A stretch of DNA of 64,000 nt from NCBI GenBank assembly GCA_022885665.1, contig JAGQDJ010000167.1, forward strand, positions 53,526 to 117,525. The letters are read 5' to 3'. Position 1 is the stretch's first letter. Each line of letters opens with the position of its first letter. Made by a program: the position numbers and the translations under genes. Origin of the DNA: Triops longicaudatus (lineage: Eukaryota; Arthropoda; Branchiopoda; Notostraca; Triopsidae). Below are positions 1-11,160 of this stretch, piece by piece. The notes beneath the pieces are model-generated. The model did not search any database. It saw only the letters and a program-made list of their open reading frames with translations, and had not been told where the DNA came from.

Positions 1-762
1 AACGCCAATTTAGCGCAATTATACAATATCTACCCACTCCTTTATTAAGCGATAGAGCTCCTCTGTGGCCTAATACCCATGTCAGCGACAAATTTGCGCT
101 AAAATGATTCCCCCTTTCCTTTCAAGTCTGCCGGCTAACCCTTTTTTATGAACTTGCCGCGTCCCGTCATAAAACCCAGGTGAGAGATGTACTCACCAAC
201 TACGCACGAAAATAGCCCTAACCTGTCTTGTTCCTGCTAAGAGCAGGCTAAAAGGAAGCATTCCACTGTTGTGACAACAAGCTCCCTCGTTTGCCCCAAT
301 TAACCCGCCTACTCTAACCCCCCAAAACCTCTTTTGAAGGCGTGATTTGTCCCTGTCGAGCCTGGCACTAGTTAGCTGCGACAAACTCGATTCCAACGCA
401 GGCCTCAAGCTCGGCCCAGCTCCCAATCGCAGGCTGCCGGAGCGGAGCGCCCGCTCCATGCCGCAGCCAATCCGCTGGTCCGTTGACGCCAGCACCTTCC
501 CCCACCCGTCTTCGATGGGGCAGGCAGCAGCGAGCTGCCGTGGATCTCGCTTGCCGGCCTCATTCGAAGCTTTCTGCCAGCGCAGCGAAGGTGCACCACG
601 CGTTGGATCGTTTCAACAATTAAAAATTGTCAAATCTAGCTCCAAAGTGACTCACGAAAACTAGGTAAATTATTGAGTAAACTGGTGAGAGATAATAGCT
701 CAAAGCCTGTGAAGAAGGCTATCATAAAAAGGATTACTTCACAAGTTATATAAAAAACAACA
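1..762 (+). promoter_or_regulatory. Lbx upstream region / 5' UTR with GC-rich patch
   Basis: This is non-coding sequence upstream of the Lbx start codon. Positions about 340..600 are clearly richer in G+C than the surroundings and contain two CCAAT pentamers (423..427 and 467..471), as expected of a promoter-proximal region. The transcription start cannot be placed. A TATATAA string at about 747..753 lies only some 10 bases before the ATG and is therefore more likely A/T-rich leader than a core promoter. Short open frames here have no recognisable product. Confidence 0.45.
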
Positions 763-1747
763 ATGGCATCGGACGTGGTGACAGTGGCAGAGCAGGAAGG
801 CCACCATTTGAATACCAACAGCACGGATCTGCAGTCTAGTCCTCGTTTTGGTGCTTGTGTAGTGAAAAGCGAGGATTGGCACAGTGAAGACGAAATCAGT
901 GTCGGGTGTCCGTCACCATCCACCACTGATGAGTTGTGCCACCCCAAAGCCGCCAGTGAGCCCGAGTACTACCGCCCTTTGAAAAAACTGAAAATGATGC
1001 ACCTGACCTCCCAGGAGGAATCTTTGGTGACGCCTGTGAAGGCTAGTGAGCCGAAGGTGATTCGGCCGCTGCCTGTGAACCTTACCACCAAAGAGCCGAC
1101 AAACCAAGCCAATAAAGCTGGGGTCAAATCCTTCTCTATAATGGACATTTTGAGTTACAGCAAAACGGAGGCTACGCAGGAAGAACCACCGTTAATCGTC
1201 ACCAAATCTAAACTAAAGGATTCGAAAAGTTCCAAAAATATGGACACGGATGAAAAAGACGGTAGCATGGCCAGTATCGTCAGACCATGGGATACCGCTC
1301 TGCCCAGTACGGGCAATCTGCCTTTTCCTGGTCTTTTTTGTAACCCAGCAATGGTACCTCACTCAGCTTTTGCTCTGCAATCGCATTTTCACACCATGGC
1401 CATGGCACATCATGTCCGTTTCCTACCGTTTCACCAGCACGCGGTGCCGCTAGGGGCAGTCCATCATCCCAGGCTTTCACCTAGCTCCGCCGGCCGCGCT
1501 TCGTCCTCGTCCCCGTACAGCGAGACGGACGTGGACGTGGACGAGCTCTCGAGCAGCACTTCGGACTCGCCGGCGCTGCCCGGTTTGAGCGGGACCAGCG
1601 CGGGCAAGCACGCCGGCAACAGGCATGGCAAGCCGGCGCAGAGCGGGAAGAAGCCCGGGCAAGGCGCGAACGGCTCGCCTTTAGACGCCTTGTTCCAAAT
1701 GACCAGCAAAACGTTCGACGGACCGCATGGAGGACCTGAAGGCTCAG
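763..1747 (+). CDS. Lbx: Lbx (ladybird) homeobox protein, exon 1
   Basis: Exon 1 encodes residues 1-328 plus the first base of Gly329 of an Lbx-type transcription factor. The start ATG is preceded by ACAACA and followed by G, a good invertebrate context. Residues 124-130 read FSIMDIL in the context KSFSIMDILSYS. This is an Eh1-like motif equivalent to FSIEDIL of vertebrate LBX1, and such motifs recruit Groucho/TLE co-repressors. Residues 305-320 (SPLDALFQMTSKTFDG) match the second conserved Lbx block, SPLCALEELASKTFKG in human LBX1. The region between is low-complexity: Ser/Asp-rich near 245-270 and Gly/Lys-rich near 280-302. The exon ends at CAG|GTAGGG in phase 1 and joins exon 2 in frame. 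The open frame continues 206 bases into the intron. The total product is 465 residues, much longer than vertebrate LBX1 because of the N-terminal region. Confidence 0.95.
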
Positions 1748-3239
1748 GTAGGGCAAACTACCAAATCTTAAAGCTGATAAGAAAATCTGTCTTGTGTTTA
1801 TCCACGGAAATGTGGATACTGATAGCCAACAATGAGTCTCTTGAGAGAAGCATGAAAATGGCTGAAAAGAAGCTGAAAATCAGCAAGATTAGAAGAATTC
1901 CACTTTCTATAAGTCAGTTTCCTCCATGCGTAAGCCTATTAAGTAAACAGTAGTTTTAGTATAATATTTGGCGACTCGTAAAGTCGGCTTGAGCCTGAAA
2001 AGCACGGTGAAGGCGAAAGTCATTGTTGACCAGTGGGCTTGCAAGGTACAGAATAAGGCAGCCTCTGTGCGGAAAAGTAATTAGGATGAGTGAATTGATG
2101 GGGGGGGGGGGTCAGAGCAAGTCTTATGCAACTTTGCGTAAACTATGCCAGGCTTGAGAAATATAGGAAGGCATGGACCGCATAAGTCGAGTCCGACTCA
2201 CTAAAAAGCGTGGTAGGGCATAGCGTGAAACACGCGTAAGTCGATGTCAGGGCGCCAAAGAAGCGGGAATATGAGCGAAAATGTTATGTCGTGAGCTCTA
2301 ACGGGTTTCACATACAATTTTCTTAACATTTAAGCGCTTTGAGTCAATGTTCAAAGAAAACTAGTATTGAAATGAGTAAACGAGTGTTGATATTCCATTG
2401 TACTAATGAACAGAACACAAGTTTGAAACTGTTTCAAATCCGCTTGAAAAGCCAATCATTTTTTAGCTTTCAAAGCGAGCAGTCCTAAACCCCCGTGTTG
2501 TCAAAAGACCTCACGTATTGTTGTTGTCCATTGTTCTCTTTGAATGACGGATGGATATTAGAGCCCAAAAGAGGCGGAGCTACACGGCTCGCTAATTAGG
2601 ACCACAGCGAGGGTGTTAGACCCTCATGATATGTTATTTTAACCTGAGTAACGTCTTTAGCCGTCTTTTGTGTACACGTATACCGTATAGTGCAATCCAC
2701 ATGCCCACCCTGAGATCAAGTTACCATAAGGATCCTGCATTTCACGTAAAAAAGAGATAAGCTTAAGAGTCCACCTTTTATGCGGCATATGCACTGGAGA
2801 AGGGGAGATTAATACAGCAAAGGTGTGTGTGAGAGCGATCATTAGCCCGTGGGCCGCCTTGAGAATCATCACCCGTCCCTTTTTCATGGCTTGCTAATGA
2901 TTATAACTTAATAGCGTGCTCAATAGTTCCCCACCGCACCAAACTTGAGTTTATAGCCGTAAGTTGGGTTTCGGAGCCTTTGGTTTGGAAGCAGAAGGTT
3001 AATTGGAGCCTACAGCGAGTTAAACGAGTGGCCCGGACAATGAGTCAAAGAGGAGAATGAATGAACTCGTTTCCGAACTTCATTTCCACCGCTTATAGCT
3101 GATTATCAACCCAATTCTTTCGGTTTTAGTAGCCTCTGGGCTTAACCAGCTGAATCTATAACCCAAGTATGGCGTACATCCAAATTGCTTTTTTCGCTGA
3201 AAGAAATTAATCTAACTTATCAGAGAGGCTGGGCTCAAA
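1748..3239. other. Lbx intron, 5' part, no gene recognised
   Basis: The Lbx intron opens with the donor GTAGGG. The frame of exon 1 stays open to a TAG at 1951..1953. A run of 12 G lies at 2100..2111. An open frame on the minus strand at 2657..2887 has no recognisable domain. I see no other coding signal in this stretch. Confidence 0.6.
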
Positions 3240-4190
3240 TACCTTCAACATCTAGAGCAACTGACTAAACTTAAGTTAGGTTAACTTGTAGCACACCAGT
3301 GTTACTTATGAAACTAAGCTAACTTCGATTGGCTAAGATACCTAAACCAAAGTTAGCTTAGGTTAAGGAAGTGTTTTTGAAAGTATTTCGCAAGCGATTC
3401 ATTAGCGAAATACTGGAATTATGATTGAAATTTCGTTGGTAGTGGTGATGATGGTAAGAATACTAACACAGTGCTTCTCAATACTTTCCGTCCACATTCC
3501 TGTTACCCAACGTGTTAACAATGTCGACTATAATTCGACCGTAGTTGTTCACAGAAACATATTTCAGTAGTATTCCATTTGTGAACGGCTTCATTACCCG
3601 AAGCTGGAAGAGTTTTAAAACTGCAACTATTCAGAGCCCACTATTCAGAGGCACTGAAGACTAATTTGAAGTTACGTTAGCGAAAATTAAGTTAGGTTTG
3701 TCTAGTTCAAGGCTTAGGTCGGTTAACGTGAAGTTAGCTTAGCCTCTTTTAATGCTAGCATATGTAAAATTAAGTTAAGTTAGAGTGGCTTAAGGTTAGG
3801 CTAGCTTTCTTTACATTAAAGTTAGGTTACCTTTTGCTACGTTAGGTTTGTCTCACTCTAGATTAGAAAAACTAAGATAATTAAGTCTAGTTTAAAGTTA
3901 GGGTAGGTCGAATTCAGTTATGTTAATCTCGTTTAAAGCTCGGCGAGCTTTAGTTACGTTAGTTTTGTACAATTTAGGGTTAGGTTAGCTTAAGATGGGT
4001 TAGGTTTGTCACGATCAAAATTAGATTTCGATTGTATTAAGTTAGGTTGTCTATTTTAAGGTTAGGATAGGTAAAATGATGTTAGGTTAGTATAAATAAA
4101 TACAGTTTTCCATGTGAACGGCTCCGTTACCCAAATTTGAAAGAGTTCTATCAACTTCGGGTAATTTACCCACAGCTCTGTGTCAGAGCA
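3240..4190 (+). repeat. Repeat family A copy bracketing a TTAGG-like array
   Basis: About 3495..3700 is a unique-looking left block with the landmark GTGAACGGCTTCATTACC (about 3581). It is followed by about 400 bases of degenerate GTTAGG/GTTAAG pentamers and hexamers. A right block follows at about 4103..4190 with the related landmark GTGAACGGCTCCGTTACCC, so left and right blocks resemble each other in direct orientation. The same architecture recurs near 30.1-30.7 kb, and parts of it at 46.2, 56.1 and 61.1-62.0 kb. A separate GTTAG-rich tract of mixed orientation at about 3240..3370 precedes it. No coding capacity or mobile-element protein was seen. Confidence 0.7.
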
Positions 4191-4299
4191 TATTCCAGTA
4201 ATGGGAAACACGAGATGGCGCATCGTGTGTTGCTAAACATCGTCTTTTGTACGATACTCTTAAAAGCTTGGTCGTCGTAAAGCTTTAAATTAACATAAA

Positions 4300-4680
4300 A
4301 GTAAAGGCAAAACAATGCCCAAGACAAGCTCCGCCCCTTGCGCGAGTCTTAGCGAAAGGTGGCAGCGAAGGGGACCGGAAATGAGCCGGGAAAAAAGCCG
4401 TGAAACAAGGGACGCAAATAGTCACCTCCTCCCATTCTCTTTCATTGCTCTCACGCGTTTTCGGGGGTGCACACAGGATGTCAAGGCGAAGCTAAGGGGG
4501 TGGAAGGGGAGTCGAGAGACAAATAATCTATTTGCTTTTGGCATTCAAACATCGGAGGCTATTAGAATGCTCCCTGGGTCTCAAATTGCGTGGGTAACGG
4601 CGAAGAATAGGGCCAAAAGGGTTGGGGACCATTATAGGGATGATGTGCAGCCCCGTGAAAAGGGTTAGCAAAGGAACAAT
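4300..4680. other. GC-rich island in Lbx intron
   Basis: This stretch is richer in G+C than its surroundings and carries a 117-codon open frame (4315..4668, + strand). The translation is Arg/Lys/Ser-rich without any recognisable domain, so I do not call it a gene. It could be an intronic regulatory element, or a decayed repeat. Confidence 0.35.
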
Positions 4681-4899
4681 CGAAATTCGTGTTACAGACC
4701 CGGAAACCTAGTCAATTACGGCGGAAAAAAGGTTGCAATTCATCCGGTGCTAATTAAACCAGTGGCTTTCTCTGTGAGGGAGATAAGAGCTGGCCGTGGA
4801 TGAGCACGAAAAGCTAATTGTTCGAATAAAGGTAATGCGGAAGGCAAGAGTAACGTATTTTAAGGCATTGGACCAAGTTTGACGCGGATTTGCCGTCAT

Positions 4900-5040
4900 A
4901 AAGTTAATGCAAATGTTAGGTTGAGGGAGGTTTCGACTACTTTAATAGATTAGGCTAGGTTAGCTAGCTAGTTGTGGTAAACTGATTTTGTTTGTTTAAA
5001 ATGAGTTAGTTAGGTTAAGTTAAGTCAGGCCTCGAGCGAT
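4900..5040 (+). repeat. TTAGG-like degenerate array, short
   Basis: The stretch consists of loosely spaced GTTAGGTT, GTTAGC and GTTAAG units in G-rich orientation. It belongs to the dispersed telomere-like repeat class of this window. Confidence 0.6.
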
Positions 5041-7020
5041 TCATGAGTGAAGAACGTTTTCTTCAGCTCGGAAAATTTTCCAGTCCAAAGCATTGTTGGA
5101 TTCCACAGAACTACGCACCGTGTGAGATTTGACGAAAACACGATTCGCTTTCACAGTTTAATTAAAAGTAAATACTGTCTTGACTTAACGAAGCGTAGAA
5201 TCCTATTTAAGTCTTTCATTATATTTGCCTTTTCAAATCGCCTAAACGAGTCTTAATTAAGGAAATCGCCCGGCGTACTAAACTCTGAAAACAGCTGGAA
5301 CCGGTTCAACTAAACGTGTTTCACACCCTGAGAAGTTTGTCAGGATTACACTGCATTAGGATCCCGTGAGCTAATTTGCTTGCTAATTGCCATGGCTGTA
5401 ACGAGGTGTAAACAATCAAAACCCGAGCCAAGGGAATTAGCTACTAAAGGGAAGCAGCTCGCCTAGTGTCTCTGATGTTGTGCTACTGCAGCGTGTTTCA
5501 TGTAGCTTATAGCTTTGAAAAAAGAAACGATCCTAACTTTACGGCACTTTCGCCAAAACTGCCCCACAGCTAGGCTTGAACATTACATTGCATTGTTGCA
5601 GTCTTTCTGAATTAAACGTTGGCTCCACCCTTTTGTCGAACGCTCTATGAAAAACAGGTCTATTGGAAAATTCATTATTGCCCCGATCCGTACAGCGCTT
5701 GCCTGGCAGTTGCGTCGGGAGGCCGTCCCACTTCCTTGCTCCACAGCAGCAAGCCTTTCGCTATTTAGGAAAATTCATTATTAGCTAGTGGCGTGTTACG
5801 GTGGAGCTATACTTCATCAGGCCGACAGACGTCCCGTTCCTTCGGCGAAGGCTCTGCTCCCCTACTCGTCACCCTAATTGCAAGCCAGGAATGTTTTTAA
5901 TTCACCTGGGACGCATTTCCTGAGATCTGTCGGCTCCGTTTGATGTCTTCTTTCTTTGAAGCTGCGCGGAAGAAGCGACTCTGTGGACACACACATACAC
6001 ACCGCCACATGCGGGGAAAAAGTTCGAGTTCCCCAGGGAAAAGACAATTGGCCCCCTCGAATGACAGTGGTCAAAATTAGCAGCTAGCCACCGAAAAAGA
6101 AGTCGACGTGATAGCGCAAAAACGTCTCGAATCTCTCGAGGCTCCCTCAAACCATTTAGCGAAGCATCAACAATGGTTTTCATGCTCGCTAAACTTGTCA
6201 TAAAACAAGGCTTCGAAGTTAAGTCTTTGTGTTTTTCAGATCTGGGGAATTTTCTCCCCTAGAAATGGAACTGGCCTAATTCAACATGGTTCAAGATGAA
6301 TTGAAGTTGAAAAACGCTATATTGGCCACGCACGTTTTTGCCTGATCGCGTTGTGGAGTCCAAATTGAAAGAAAACACCAACCCAACAGTTGTCTTTCAC
6401 ACAACTGAAATTAATTAGAAGTCATTGGAACATGACTGGTCAAGTTCAAGTTGGGTGTACACGCTGCCCACCTTGCGAAATAAGGGGCCTGAAAAGGGAT
6501 ACAAAATGCCTTGGCACTTGTGTACTTTTTTCTCGCTCTGCGTGATACAATCCAGATGTCCAGACCTCTTTCCCTAAATGAGGCGTGGTCAACCATACCC
6601 ATTTACTTTGGCTTAACGACTATAGCCCTTTTAAAACTATATCTTTCATTGCAACCAAAAAATTGTGTCGGAGCAATTAATTTTCATTTAGACAGTGCAG
6701 TGCTTCCCAGCCAAGTAGGGCTTATTCCAAATAAGGGTTCCCGGTGGCGCTGGTAGTGCAATGTTCGTCGAACTTCGTGGAAGACTGTTTAATGAGAAAC
6801 AAGTCTCAGGTTATATACAGAGCTACATTTTGGTCGTAGTTACGCCAAGAGACAATGGTATGTCAGCGTTAGATACGCTGAAGTATAGCAGAGGGAGAGA
6901 ATTGTCATTTTGTGGGCAGTTCATTTTTTTTTTATATTTACTGTCGTAAGTAGGATACCAAGGGCATATTTTACGTTTAATAGTGAAATGTGTGTACATA
7001 TCAGAGATCAGGATCCCAAA
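5041..7020. other. Lbx intron, no gene recognised
   Basis: Several open frames of 60-100 codons exist on both strands, but none has a recognisable domain. A strong forkhead-type core (TGTAAACAAT, about 5406..5415) sits in a stretch with several AATTAG/CTAATT homeodomain-type cores (about 5370..5450). This is a candidate regulatory patch only. Confidence 0.35.
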
Positions 7021-7059
7021 AGTAAAATCCGTCCGATGGGACTATTCGTTCCCGTGAAG

Positions 7060-7215
7060 GAAAATTTCACTGTTGCCCAAATCCAGCAGATCGCTTGCGA
7101 GTTCAAATTTCACTGTTGTCCAGGGGTTGAGCTATCCTCGCTGCTACGGCGACATAAAAATGTTCGATGTTACCACGGGAACCTCCCACCAGCCTCAGCG
7201 AACGGACTCAGTTTA
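7060..7215 (+). repeat. Repeat family B copy (CACTGTTGCCC boxes)
   Basis: A 19-base string at 7066..7084 (TTCACTGTTGCCCAAATCC) is identical to 10892..10910. A second, imperfect box CACTGTTGTCC follows at 7111..7121. The flanking CGCTGCTACGGC also resembles CGCTGCTCCGG in the 11 kb copy. This is a low-copy dispersed repeat of unknown type. Confidence 0.55.
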
Positions 7216-8145
7216 AAATGAGTAGAATTGCAGTGTGATGCTGCAGCTGCTCGGAAAGTTTCGGAGTAGCAAGAATGCGTAGACATTAATATGTCTACGG
7301 TGAACTAATGAAAGCACTTTTGTTACATAACCGTAATGAAGACTCTTCCAGCAAACCCCCATGTAAATTATATAGCATTCGATAGTAGTCGCATGTGAAA
7401 CTTTTTTTACATGCATAAATACATTTTCGAAGCCACAATTCCCATTATTGGGGCCGTGGTTGAAACTTTTCAAGTGCTTCGAAAGTAGATGTAGAAGGAG
7501 TTGTCAAAGTATAAAACGTGTATTGCGGAAATGCGCGTCTTGTGTAATTACGACATAGTTAAAAAATGATTTGTCTATTACGGGTAACAAAAAGCTCCGG
7601 TTTTGGGGGGCGTGATCATTAAAATCACATAACTCTTTTTCTGGATGCTCCACGCAAGGGCAAGTCATAAAAATTCCGTCATAATTCCTATGAATTATCG
7701 TGATTCTCTCTTTCCTTTACCCAAACCGCTCCCTTTGCCTCAAATGACACACACATGTAAAGCTATATAGACTCGCAGGGCCTTTTCAGCCATCTTCTCC
7801 CCACTTTTAATTCTAACAAGTTGGACCAGGTTTTCATATATATGATCAGGAGACTCGTACCAACAGGGACATCCAGCATAAAAAAAAAGAAAAGGGTGGT
7901 AAGCTTTTCCCACTTGGCTTTCCCTTTGATCTTTGCCGACAAAACGCAGGGCTTGAGCACCTCCTGCCGACAACCTGGGGGGGCTGAGGTGGCAGGGACA
8001 CGGCAAACTGGTGAGAAAAGGGGCGGAGCTAGCCTTGTTGGAAGAACACAACGCGGTGCTAACATATCACCGGTGAAATCAGACTTCCAACTGTTGCTTT
8101 TTGTGTTTTGAGCAACAATCTCTGTCAAGTTTCATAAATTGTTAC
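7216..8145. other. Lbx intron, no gene recognised
   Basis: This is AT-rich intronic sequence. Overlapping open frames of about 100-120 codons on both strands at 7740..8128 share the same bases and show no domain. I see nothing else I can support. Confidence 0.4.
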
Positions 8146-8149
8146 TTTT

Positions 8150-8460
8150 TCATCTAGCTTCACTTTAACTTTCCTAACCTGACCTTATTGGACCCAACTT
8201 TAGATAAATCTTGCTAGCGTAAAGTTGGAATGATACTAACATCGTCAGACTTAATGTATGTCAACTTCATTGGCAGTTTATGCTAACTCAACTTTACTTC
8301 GCACAACCATTTTATCATCACTAAGGTATCTTGCAGATGAATTGCAGATAATTTAGCGCAAAGCAATTTAGCTACTCTAACCTAGGTTAGAGTAGCTTTA
8401 CCTAAACCAAGCTTAACATTATTTTAACTGATCTTAACTTACCCACTACGCATAGAATGC
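8150..8460 (-). repeat. TTAGG-like degenerate array, C-rich orientation
   Basis: CCTAACCTGACC, CTAACTCAAC and TTAACTTACC-type units dominate, so the array is mostly inverted relative to those at 3.7 and 18 kb. A 28-base perfect palindrome (8370..8397) centred on CCTAGG lies inside it. Confidence 0.6.
8370..8397. repeat. 28-bp perfect palindrome
   Basis: The left arm AGCTACTCTAA (8370..8380), the self-complementary centre CCTAGG (8381..8386) and the right arm TTAGAGTAGCT (8387..8397) pair perfectly with no loop. Pairing stops abruptly on both sides. It sits within a TTAGG-like array where strand orientation of the units changes locally. Confidence 0.85.
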
Positions 8461-8469
8461 AAGATTTCA

Positions 8470-10870
8470 TTGGGTTTGGAGGCAGGACTCGGGCGGAGCC
8501 AATGCTTAAAAATACCTCAAAAACAAGTCCTCACACCTTTGGCGGCCCCCCTTAATTAGGCTGACGATCAACTTGTCAAGGCATAAAGGTACTTGTAGGA
8601 GAACATGGGCCCAACTATTATAACATTACACGTACGGAGCCGCCCTTTCTCACGCTGCAATGCCGAAAGAGATGAGAAGCTTCGTGGTGGTAAGGGAAAC
8701 AGTGTTGATCCGTAAACGGAACCAAGTATACCTTATGAGCGGGGAGGGGGGTGCCTAATGAGCCTATACACCTGTAATTACTCACATCTTTGCCCAACGC
8801 AGCAAGCAAACCCACCCAGGCTCTGAACCTTCACGATACCAGATTTGAGAAGTTAAAAGCTGGACGTTTTCTGCTTGGAATTGTTTTGAGTTGGGTCCTC
8901 TCGTTTCGTGTTGTGGTGTAACAATACAATACGAAATTCCTACCTTCTTTCAAGTTTCGGGTTTTAGGCTTGGAAGCAACAAAACGAGCCCCCTTTCTAC
9001 TCAGTTCTTGCTACTTCTCAATATTCCTGGTCTGGTCCATTAGCACTTGATTGTGAAGCATTTCGCTACGGGTGGCGTATACATCAGGTTTGGACAAGTT
9101 TTCCCTTGTTGCTGACAGGGCGTATCCAGTGCCGTAGAAAAGAGGGGGCCAGTTTTGGGTCCAAGTACGTACATTTGGTACTCAGTCTTTGAATACCCGG
9201 GCAAGAATAGCTCGTTAACAAGTCCATTTAGAAAAGAAAATGCGTATTCCATTGCCGTTGATTCATTGTTGCGGGTGGCGGTCCGTTGTGGTGTCATTAC
9301 CTCCGAGTCACGCATAACTTGGGAATTAACTTGTTGACGGAGTAACTTGTGTGTCAGATGTACCATAAACTGTGGCTCAAAGAGAGCCAACTCCAGATGA
9401 ATCCCGAGAGCTCAATTAGCTACGCCAATCTTTGTCGGGGCTTGTCAGATACACTCTTTGGAAAATGGAAAAAGCTTTTCAGAAATGGGTATTATGAGAA
9501 TCGAGGACGTGGCATCCACACTGAATGAGATTAGTCCATCAAACTCTGAAGGGGGGAAAACCTTGACTCTGTAAGGGTGTACCTTTGAGGTACATAAACG
9601 TCGTTAACGAAGTATATAGGGAGTCTGCGTCCCCCCTAACCCCCCGTCGCTTTGAACAAGTTGATTAGACACGGTTAACCGAGCGCTCCTTTCTTGCCTT
9701 CAAAGCTTCAATAGCCCGCGAAAGGAGAGCCCAAAAGGCCTCGTTGACAACTTTGTAGCGAGTTTTGGAAACCCCCGAAAGGTGTAACGCAAACAACCCA
9801 AAGTTGAGTGCCCTCCTTTGCAAGTCTTCTATTGAGGATGTAAACGTTACTTTGCTGTCCAAGTTAATTAACTCTTATCAGTTTAAAGGTGGCAATGACT
9901 TAACCTGACTGAAGACTCTTGCCAAGAGTGCGACAGTCTTCTTCTGTTGGTCTTTGTTCGCAAGCTAGAGTCTCACAGTCGTACAGGGTAACGCTGACCT
10001 TTGCCCCAAATTTTAGGACGCTGTCGCTCAAGCTTTCTTTCGTGGAAAGGTGACAATAGTAACATATTAATAAAGGGCTTTCCTATTAAGCTGTTGCGCT
10101 TTTAAGAACGCAACCACACTCTGGATGTTGAGGTTAGTTAACTGCCCTATAGGCCATTTCGAGAAGCGAGGCACAAGCCGTATGGGTCGTAAAGTGTACG
10201 TCCAAGTATCTCATTAATTTCGACTCCATTACGGTTCATGAAGCCCGACACCTCTTCCATCATGCTCCATCTTGTGCGGCACTTCGGCTTAACTTTTCGC
10301 TGGAGCCACAATACACACCGCCAAGGACCCCACACACAACACAAGCCAGGACTTGCTCCTGCTTGCCTGATAGGCCTTTCAGCTTGAACACCATGTAACG
10401 TAATGTATGTGCCAGGGCCGCGCTTGGGACCTCACTGGACCCTAGGGGCAAACAGGGCCTCAAGGGAGGCAAATCCGGGCGGACTTTGGTAAGACGTCGG
10501 CCACAAGTGAGCGGAGGACCGTTTTGTGTCTTAACTTGAACAAAACCGCTCCTTTTGAACAACTCTCTCTGGCCGCTCACACCTGACGTCCTGATTAGCT
10601 TCTCTTGATTACCTGTCAAGTCTTCAACAAGAAGATCCCCGAAACCACACCATACTCCCTTCTTCCGAACCATACCTTCACTTTTCGCGGCCCGTAAATT
10701 CTTAACCTCGTTTCTAACTGCTTTTCACTTGATTTTGGAAACTTTTTAGTGGATTACTTGAATTCTACTAAAAGCAGATGCAAATCTCAGGGGCAGCAAG
10801 GTCGAAGGACAGTTTGAAGGGCAAGAAAGAAAAAAAAAGCAGCAAAATATTGAGCAATCATAACACTCTT
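8470..10870. other. Lbx intron, no gene recognised; GC-rich 10.2-10.7 kb
   Basis: The part 10250..10700 is GC-richer and holds a 137-codon minus-strand open frame (10260..10673) with no recognisable domain. A T-box-type motif TCACACCT at 8531..8538 is followed by TTAATTAGG at about 8552. No protein-coding gene is supported. Confidence 0.4.
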
Positions 10871-10879
10871 GAAAGCGTC

Positions 10880-11160
10880 TTGGGAGAAACATTCACTGTT
10901 GCCCAAATCCCGACGCGTGGTTTGGAGGGGAGGAAGAATTTCACTGTTGCCCGAACCTTCGCGAAGCCTTGTACCGACTGCGAAAGAAAATGTTCGTTTT
11001 TTGACAAGGTGGCCTCCCGCTGCTCCGGTGGAGGGAAAGGTTCGGTTTTATAGCCTAGCGTCGCTGCTCCGGCAATGGGAACATTCACTATTGACCCGCT
11101 GTCCACACCAAACGATTGTAGCTGTAGCCAAAGAAACGTTAACTGTTGCTAGTTAGCCCG
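10880..11160 (+). repeat. Repeat family B copy (CACTGTTGCCC boxes)
   Basis: Boxes occur at 10894..10904 and 10942..10952. Weaker variants are at about 11086 (CACTATTGACCC) and about 11130 (AACTGTTGC). Two CGCTGCTCCGG-like segments lie between them. It shares 19 identical bases with the copy at 7.07 kb. Confidence 0.55.

Noticed and set aside
745..757. TATA box for Lbx
   Set aside because: It lies about 10 bases before the start codon, which leaves no room for a leader. It looks like ordinary A/T-rich Kozak-flanking sequence.
10260..10673. 137-codon minus-strand frame as a gene
   Set aside because: No recognisable family. It lies in a GC-rich stretch where stop codons are rarer.
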